NCBI GenBank assembly: GCA_007131625.1
Contig: SLQC01000049.1
Span: forward strand, 1-12,566
DNA from: Balneolales bacterium
GTDB lineage: Bacteria; Bacteroidota; Rhodothermia; Balneolales; Natronogracilivirgulaceae
Direction of reading: 5' to 3'
Length of the DNA stretch: 12,566 nt
Made by a program: the position numbers and the translations under genes. Shown here piece by piece: positions 7,788-12,566 of this stretch. Position 1 is the first letter of the stretch. Each line of letters begins with the position of its first letter. The notes beneath the pieces are model-generated. The model saw nothing but the letters and a program-made list of their open reading frames with translations, had not been told where the DNA came from and did not search any database.

Positions 7788-7815
7788 ATTATGCATAAAC
7801 AGACAAGGCTTTCAA
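7788..7815 (-). promoter_or_regulatory. candidate sigma70-like promoter for hisS
   Basis: On the minus strand TTGAAA (7810-7815) is followed, after 16 bp, by CATAAT (7788-7793). This is a reasonable -35/-10 pair about 100 bp upstream of the hisS ATG, in the only sizeable gap before hisS. It supports hisS having its own promoter independent of the polysaccharide operon. If the primary sigma factor prefers Bacteroidota-type promoters, the match may be fortuitous. Confidence 0.3.
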
Positions 7816-7866
7816 ATGATTTCAGCCACTGCTTTGTTATGACTTACCGGTTGGTCTCACTATGGC

Positions 7867-9012
7867 TTAATTTTCAAAGGCGTTCCAGATTGTCTGCCAC
7901 ATTAGTTCGATGTGCCGTGCAAGCTCCGCAGTTTTTTTTTGCAGATGAACACGGATGCTGTGATTATGGTTCGGTTCAAGCAGTAAATCAAGCTTGAATA
8001 ACTGGGATTGTGGATCACGCTCCGGATCGATGACTTGATCTTCAAGGCTGAAATCCTGAAACAACAGCTGGTATTTGTGGCTCCAACTGGTGGCCAGACA
8101 GGGTACGCCCTGGCTCAGCGCGCTTGCCACACCATGATATCGTGATGAGATAACCAGATATGCCTCCCTGATCATACCTTTGATTTCCCGGGCATTCAAC
8201 CCCTGGATGAGTGGAATCCGGTTATGGAAAGCCTTCTGTATTCTTCTGCATAATTTCAGTTCCCTGTCACCCTCATGGTTAAGTAAATAAACCTGTTTCC
8301 CGCTTTTTTCAATCCGGGAGATGAACGCTGAAAGAAAATCAAGATACGTTTCAAAGTCCAACCTCGTGTGGCTGAACATTTTCCGGTTGGGGATGATACA
8401 TACGGCTCCCCGGGTCATTGCAAAAGAATCCGGGAAGGAACCTTTCGCAGTCAGCGTGAAATCGGGATACTGCATAATCTTTCCGGGTGACACCCCGGCT
8501 TTTAGCAAATGGTTTCTGGATACCGCCTCACGGGCAATGATCAAGTCAGCATAACTGTTCAAAATTTCGGCACTCCTTCTTCCAGAATCTGTTTCAAAGG
8601 GTCCGAATGCCTGAGGCAAAAAATAAAGTTTTGATCCGCGGGATTTCAATGCCTTGTAATAGCCGGCCATGTCATCAAGATATCGGTCCGAATGATTCCA
8701 CTGGTCCCCCAGCCGGAAGCCGCTTGCATCCAGTATCAAATCGACGCTGTTCATGGGGTAAAATTCGGTAAAATAACGGTATGGCAGATGCAGTCGTGAG
8801 AGAAGGCCCCACGGGTAGTGGCCAAATCGAAGCCGCAGCGGTTTATGGAAGGCAAGAGGTGTAGGAACCTTTGTGAAATCCATACCCGAATGACGGTCAT
8901 TGAACAATACAGTAGCGTCGGGATGCTTGTTTTCAATCTGATCCAGTATCGCAAACAACATGAGTTCGGCACCCTTGTTCAGTCTGTTGGTACCGTCAAT
9001 CTGAATCTTCAT
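7867..9012 (-). CDS. polysaccharide pyruvyl transferase family protein
   Basis: Members of this family (PF04230, PssM/WcaK/CsaB-like) transfer pyruvate from phosphoenolpyruvate to a sugar of an exopolysaccharide or cell-wall polymer, forming a ketal and adding negative charge. The 381-residue product shows the N-terminal NKGAE loop (12-16) in a Rossmann-like start, LPQAFGPF (132-139), and the strongest family hallmark, the block from SSRYHG to SHKY (about 289-314) with its conserved Arg-Tyr-His-Gly and Gln-Gly-Val-Pro. No membrane segment or signal peptide is evident, so it should act in the cytoplasm on lipid-linked intermediates. I chose ATG at 9012; an in-frame TTG at 9021 would add three residues. 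It starts 33 bp after the nitroreductase-family gene and is the last gene of the operon. The acceptor sugar cannot be told from sequence, and some family members have other roles. Confidence 0.9.
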   Translation of the reverse strand: MKIQIDGTNRLNKGAELMLFAILDQIENKHPDATVLFNDRHSGMDFTKVPTPLAFHKPLRLRFGHYPWGLLSRLHLPYRYFTEFYPMNSVDLILDASGFRLGDQWNHSDRYLDDMAGYYKALKSRGSKLYFLPQAFGPFETDSGRRSAEILNSYADLIIAREAVSRNHLLKAGVSPGKIMQYPDFTLTAKGSFPDSFAMTRGAVCIIPNRKMFSHTRLDFETYLDFLSAFISRIEKSGKQVYLLNHEGDRELKLCRRIQKAFHNRIPLIQGLNAREIKGMIREAYLVISSRYHGVASALSQGVPCLATSWSHKYQLLFQDFSLEDQVIDPERDPQSQLFKLDLLLEPNHNHSIRVHLQKKTAELARHIELMWQTIWNAFEN

Positions 9013-9045
9013 GGCAGGCAATAGCGTTGATATTTATGGATAATA

Positions 9046-10287
9046 TTACTGTTTGGATGCGGAGGTATTGCCTGCAGAGGGAGTCCCTTCAAATCGTGAA
9101 GCTGACTCGGAAGAGGGAGCCCCTTCGGATGGCGAGGTGGTCTCGGAAAAGGGGGATCCTTCGGATCGCGAGGCTGTCCCGGAAGAGGGAGCCCCTTCGG
9201 TAAGCGGAGCGGTTTCAGAGCAGGTAAAATCACTGGAGTGGTAAATTCGCAGCCTTTCGAGCGATTTTTTCTGAGAAGAGGCGACCATTCCCTCCGGGTC
9301 AGGGTAGCCAACAGCCATGCACATAACCGGGCGCTGATCATTTCTGAGCTTGAGTGCTTTTTGAAGTTTTTTCTCGCGCACTTCAATATCAGCCCAATTT
9401 ATTGGGCAACTGCTCATGCCGAGAGTTTCCAGCGCCAGCATAAAGGACATCGAAGCCAGTGATGCATCAATATAAATCAAATGCCGGTCGCGCTCATCGA
9501 AATAGGCATCCAGGTTTCCAACTACTACAATAAAAACGGGAATATTGTGACTGTATCCCTGTGTACCCATGGGTAGATTCACAACCTCTTTCAGCAGTTT
9601 CTGATCGTCAATAATGTGGAAGGTGAAAGGTTGACGATTGCAGGCACTGGGTGATTGGGCAGCAACTGCAATACATTGATCAATCAAATCTTTGTTTACA
9701 CGCTTCTCTGTAAACCAGCGAACGGATCTTCTTTGTCTGGAAAGGGCGTATAAGGCATCATAAGATACAGGTGGCCTCTCGTCAGTAAGGCGTTGGTATG
9801 GCGTATGTTTTTTTTTCTTCCGGCGCTCAGAACGGATAGATTCCCTGACAGATTTAAACCGGGTTCTTTCCCGGTCGATAAGATCATCGGACCCTACTAC
9901 CTCAAAGTACATCTCCAGCACATCCTCAAACCACTGAATCTGCTCATTATCTTCCTCCTTAATGGTTCGACAAATGGTTTCAAAACTGTCCATGGTCTCG
10001 GAAATATATTTGCGCGCAAACAGTTCTTTTCTCGGCCTCATTAGCAGTCCCTTTTCAATTCTGTGAATATTCCGGATGAGCAGATAGTAATTGGATTTGT
10101 GCCGGAAGGTATTCCTGATATGTTTGATTTTTCCCTCTAAAACCGCCTGATGTTCTCTGTCGAATGAGCGTGAAAAGAGCGCATAATAAAGACTTGCAAG
10201 TAACTTTCTTTTGTAAAATAAAAGCGGCACATAGTAGTGAATGATCAACTTTACCCGGGTTATGAAATACGTAATGATGGTATTCAT
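9046..10287 (-). CDS. nitroreductase-family flavoprotein with N-terminal extension and repeat tail
   Basis: The 413-residue protein has three parts. Residues 1-40 are hydrophobic and basic, perhaps a membrane-associating segment. Residues about 45-175 are a charged, mostly helical region of unrecognised family. Residues about 180-345 form a nitroreductase (FMN-dependent oxidoreductase) domain: RRSVRWF for phosphate binding, SPSACNRQPF, LGMSSCPINW and a closing VMCMAVGYPDPEG. The last 55 residues are Ser/Pro/Glu/Gly-rich tandem repeats of 12 residues. Nitroreductases use NAD(P)H and FMN to reduce or oxidise small substrates; proteins like this are known in exopolysaccharide loci, but the substrate there is unknown to me. 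The start ATG overlaps the flippase stop by four bases (ATGA), which indicates translational coupling. The pyruvyl transferase gene follows after 33 bp. It could act on a sugar-nucleotide or lipid-linked glycan, but that is speculation. Confidence 0.85.
   Translation of the reverse strand: MNTIITYFITRVKLIIHYYVPLLFYKRKLLASLYYALFSRSFDREHQAVLEGKIKHIRNTFRHKSNYYLLIRNIHRIEKGLLMRPRKELFARKYISETMDSFETICRTIKEEDNEQIQWFEDVLEMYFEVVGSDDLIDRERTRFKSVRESIRSERRKKKKHTPYQRLTDERPPVSYDALYALSRQRRSVRWFTEKRVNKDLIDQCIAVAAQSPSACNRQPFTFHIIDDQKLLKEVVNLPMGTQGYSHNIPVFIVVVGNLDAYFDERDRHLIYIDASLASMSFMLALETLGMSSCPINWADIEVREKKLQKALKLRNDQRPVMCMAVGYPDPEGMVASSQKKSLERLRIYHSSDFTCSETAPLTEGAPSSGTASRSEGSPFSETTSPSEGAPSSESASRFEGTPSAGNTSASKQ
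9049..9213 (-). repeat. 36-bp tandem repeat (4 full copies plus a partial) in the nitroreductase-family gene
   Basis: Four 36-bp units run 9070-9105, 9106-9141, 9142-9177 and 9178-9213, with a 21-bp partial unit at 9049-9069 next to the stop. Plus-strand unit cores such as GGAAGAGGGAGCCCCTTCGG recur with several mismatches per copy. Each unit encodes 12 residues of the pattern (T/S)xSxxEGxPSS(E/G), residues 359-406, then a truncated NTSASKQ. The period is a multiple of three, so gain or loss of a unit would keep the frame. The units have diverged, so this array is not newly formed. The peptide is expected to be disordered. Confidence 0.92.
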
Positions 10288-11633
10288 GGTGAAGAGTCCT
10301 GTGTAGTTGGGCGAAACATGACATAGATATATCGGAATGGAGATAACAGGGCCAATGTCATCATTTTAAAAACCGGCCGGGTCTTACTGAAGAAGATAAG
10401 GGAAAAATAGGAAGCTGTTGCATACGAAATCAGGGTGGCGATAGCAGCACCTGTACCTCCGTAATGCGGGATGAGCACAAAGTTCAAAACAACATTAAGC
10501 AAGGCTCCCAGTCCTTGTGTAAGTGTTGAAAATGCGATTACGTTTTCAATCAGTATCCACTTGCTGAAAGCGGCCCTCATAAAGATAAAGATAGCAGCCC
10601 AGATGTGAATGGTGAGAAAAAGTGCTGCTTTTTCAAATCCGGAACCATAAAGCAGCTTGACCAGCGGTCCGGCGAAAAGGGTAATAACGGCGGCCAGTAT
10701 CAGAGAAATAACAAAAAGAAGATCAAAAAGTTGTTGCAGGCGCTTTTCGAAAAGCAGGGCATTGCTCTGGCGAAGTTCAATCAGTTTCGGAAAAATTGAA
10801 GCGACCAGCATAGCCGGAATGAAATACCAGGATTCTGACAATTGGACAGCTACCGAATATACACCCACTTCCTCCACACTAACCATCCAGCGAATCATAA
10901 CCTGGTCAATTTTCAAATAGATCATGGCAAATAGAGCGCCTAGCATGATCATCCAACTTTGCCCAAGCAGTACGGTGGCATCGGAAAACCGGAATGTCCA
11001 GGATTTCAATGGAACGGGTGATTTTCGGCTGTAAAAAAAGATAAGCAGCACGGCCAGAGCCGCAGCCTGCAGAAGGTATGTAAATGCAAATGAAGTCGTA
11101 CCGGCGCCAAAGCTTGCCAGGAGTACGCTTGATGTGGCAAAAAACAAGGCGGCAATGACTCTGGAAAGAGCGGGGTATTTGGCCATGACTTTGGCCTGAA
11201 ACCAAAAATCGATCACCTCAAAGGGTTTAAACAGAATGATGCCGGAGACGATCAGCAAAATGAAAAAAGGTGTATCTCCGATGGTTTCTGTAAAAAAAAT
11301 CAACAGGAAGAAGGCACACAGTGCAACGATTGCTCCAGTTGCCTTTAGCCAAAATATGGCACCGAGCATACGTGCGTGCTTGTCTGGAAATCGCACCAGC
11401 TCCCTGATTGCCAGTCCGTGAAGGCCCATGTTTGTGGCGATGGCAAAGAGCGTTGCCAGGGAGACGGAATAGGACAACAGGCCGTAACCCTCAGGCCCAA
11501 GATGGCGGGCCACTATTATACTTGTCAACATCAGGAGCCCTATGCTGATCACTTTATCACCCATCAGCCAGGATGTGTTGAAGAAGTACTTTTGGACCTC
11601 GAGATTCCGGAAGATGCTCTTTATGTTCTGCAA
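10284..11633 (-). CDS. Wzx-type polysaccharide flippase (oligosaccharide flippase family)
   Basis: This integral inner-membrane protein is expected to flip undecaprenyl-linked oligosaccharide to the periplasmic face for polymerisation. From TTG at 11633 it has 449 residues, close to the usual size. It is rich in long hydrophobic helices consistent with about 12 membrane spans. Family signatures include the first helix followed by ARHLGPEGYGLLSYS (about 42-56), and HYGGTGAAIATLISYATA (about 390-407) near the C-terminus. No ATG lies in frame between the glycosyltransferase stop (11675) and Met24 at 11564, which would remove part of the lead-in to the first helix. TTG at 11633, or a rare ATT at 11642, is therefore the likely start. 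The frame stays open further upstream to 11942, but that part overlaps the glycosyltransferase gene in another frame and has no family resemblance. Its TGA overlaps the nitroreductase-family ATG. Confidence 0.88.
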   Translation of the reverse strand: MQNIKSIFRNLEVQKYFFNTSWLMGDKVISIGLLMLTSIIVARHLGPEGYGLLSYSVSLATLFAIATNMGLHGLAIRELVRFPDKHARMLGAIFWLKATGAIVALCAFFLLIFFTETIGDTPFFILLIVSGIILFKPFEVIDFWFQAKVMAKYPALSRVIAALFFATSSVLLASFGAGTTSFAFTYLLQAAALAVLLIFFYSRKSPVPLKSWTFRFSDATVLLGQSWMIMLGALFAMIYLKIDQVMIRWMVSVEEVGVYSVAVQLSESWYFIPAMLVASIFPKLIELRQSNALLFEKRLQQLFDLLFVISLILAAVITLFAGPLVKLLYGSGFEKAALFLTIHIWAAIFIFMRAAFSKWILIENVIAFSTLTQGLGALLNVVLNFVLIPHYGGTGAAIATLISYATASYFSLIFFSKTRPVFKMMTLALLSPFRYIYVMFRPTTQDSSP

Positions 11634-11674
11634 TGTTTTAATAGCGGTATGCTGTCCATGTAAATGTATGATGG

Positions 11675-12566
11675 TTACCGTGGCGGGTCGGTCTGGCGTG
11701 CACCTGATGGCGTTGGATCGTTTCGGGTATCTCCGATATCGAAAGGACCTGAATACGGCTCTCCCGAGAGCAGATGTGCAAATTGTTCGGTCAGTGCGGA
11801 CCTGGAATACCGGGATATCTCTCGATGGTCCGGAGAGAAAAGTATTTCCAACTTTGGGAAGGGTGTTTTGAGATGCTGTTCGATGGTCAGTGGGGTGCCT
11901 GAAGAGACAGACCGAAGAGCAGTGTGAAGCGCCCGGATCCAACGTCTCACGCCGGAGACATCATCGTAATCAAAAGTTGCCCCCATACGACATTTACGAA
12001 TGATAGTTGCGGCATCTCCGTCAGGAGGACCGATAACCAATATTGGTTTACCCGCCTTGAGATAGTCATATAATTTACCCGGGATAAGGATCTGGCTCTC
12101 TGCCGAACGATGTACAACCACCACGTTAAGGGTAGCTTCCTGCATTTTCGCTGTGGCCTGCTTATGTGGAATATAAGGCAGAAACCGAACATTTTCGCCC
12201 AGATTGTTCAAACGGACCTGTTCGCGAAGTGCGGGGTGAATCGCCCCGATAAACTCCAGCTGAAACTCAAAGTCATGAACCTCCGAGAGTGCCTGCAGCA
12301 AACTCAGGGGCAATGATGTCTCCATTACACTTCCGGTATGGCGAATCAGAAATGGATTGGCAGAAACTTCCGGATGATCTGGTGCAAAATCATCCGGATC
12401 ATATCCGTTTGGAATCACATGGAAGGTACGGTTCACTTTTTCCGAAAAATACCGGGCGGTACCCGGCGCAGTAACCGTTATTTCATCCGCTTGACTGAGA
12501 ACGGAATGTTCCATTCGACTGTCCCATTTTCTGATCAGCGCTGTCCTGGGCAAAACCCGGTTGTAG
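11675..12566 (-). CDS. GT4-type glycosyltransferase, C-terminal part (5' end off the window)
   Basis: The frame is open from the right edge to TAA at 11675-11677, showing 296 residues; the N-terminal acceptor-binding part of a GT-B enzyme lies beyond the edge. Family features, numbered from the first complete visible codon: the inter-domain VIPNGYDPDDF (50-60); HTGSV opening the second Rossmann domain; the FIGAIHPALREQV strand-helix; FLPYIPH; and the donor-binding block LIPGKLYDYLKAGKPILV (160-177), which is typical of GT4/GT1 nucleotide-sugar transferases. The enzyme should add one sugar to a lipid-linked glycan on the cytoplasmic side. An internal TTG at 12553 is not a plausible true start because the domain is incomplete there. 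The last roughly 30 residues form a polar, proline-rich tail with no recognised role. It is the first visible gene of the operon, 41 bp ahead of the flippase TTG. Confidence 0.87.
   Translation of the reverse strand, partial: YNRVLPRTALIRKWDSRMEHSVLSQADEITVTAPGTARYFSEKVNRTFHVIPNGYDPDDFAPDHPEVSANPFLIRHTGSVMETSLPLSLLQALSEVHDFEFQLEFIGAIHPALREQVRLNNLGENVRFLPYIPHKQATAKMQEATLNVVVVHRSAESQILIPGKLYDYLKAGKPILVIGPPDGDAATIIRKCRMGATFDYDDVSGVRRWIRALHTALRSVSSGTPLTIEQHLKTPFPKLEILFSPDHREISRYSRSALTEQFAHLLSGEPYSGPFDIGDTRNDPTPSGARQTDPPR

Noticed and set aside
7689..7866. Possible RNA gene or small protein in the gap upstream of hisS
   Set aside because: No cloverleaf, no strong stem and no convincing coding frame; only a weak promoter-like pair was seen.
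9009..9386. A second minus-strand frame of 125 codons and a plus-strand frame at 9053-9244, both rich in repeated Pro/Leu/Lys or Glu/Gly units
   Set aside because: The 36-bp period is a multiple of three, so any frame without a stop in one unit stays open through the array. The nitroreductase-family frame is supported by the domain upstream; the other two are shadows.
11634..11942. N-terminal extension of the flippase frame by about 100 codons
   Set aside because: It overlaps the glycosyltransferase gene in another frame, is rich in Arg, Cys and Pro unlike a flippase N-terminus, and the family fold begins after 11633.

Overview
This window looks like chromosomal DNA from a Gram-negative bacterium, probably in the Bacteroidota/Balneolota/Rhodothermota (FCB) neighbourhood. 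The reasons are indirect. Most genes lack a recognisable Shine-Dalgarno sequence, and one good match to the TAnnTTTG -7 box used by Bacteroidota is present. The ClpS carries the Asn-Thr-Phe-type motif I associate with that group, and a fused OlsF-type aminolipid acyltransferase is encoded. The phylum assignment is inference. No tRNA, rRNA, CRISPR array, insertion sequence or prophage gene was seen.

Left block (1-2709, minus strand): clpS followed by clpA, the N-end-rule adaptor and the AAA+ unfoldase of the ClpAP protease. They are 81 bp apart and transcribed together. clpA is nearly complete: 771 codons are visible and only the extreme C-terminus lies off the left edge. A 363-bp spacer (2710-3072) separates clpS from a divergent gene and holds the most regulatory-looking DNA in the window: a TGTTTAAACA palindrome, a 9-bp direct repeat, a 13-bp TCCGGT/ACCGGA palindrome and one TAnnTTTG box.

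Middle block: a plus-strand gene (3073-4905) encodes a 610-residue two-domain acyltransferase, PlsC-like then OlsB-like GNAT, resembling OlsF enzymes that make ornithine- or glycine-type aminolipids. It converges on an AsmA-like membrane-anchored protein (5021-6355, minus), which lies just downstream of hisS, histidyl-tRNA synthetase (6414-7688, minus).

Right block (7867-12566, minus, read right to left): a compact surface-polysaccharide operon. Its order is a GT4-type glycosyltransferase (5' end off the window), a Wzx-type flippase, a nitroreductase-family protein with a membrane-prone N-terminus and a C-terminal tail of 36-bp/12-residue tandem repeats, and a polysaccharide pyruvyl transferase. 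The first junction is a 41-nt gap if the flippase starts at TTG 11633; the next is a 4-bp ATGA overlap; the last is a 33-nt gap. Together they suggest assembly, possible pyruvyl decoration and export of an exopolysaccharide or O-antigen-like glycan; the redox enzyme's role in this is unknown.

I did not find a clearly new defence or mobile system. The best leads are the repeat-tailed nitroreductase inside the glycan operon, the regulatory cluster between clpS and the acyltransferase gene, and the missing ATG of the flippase.
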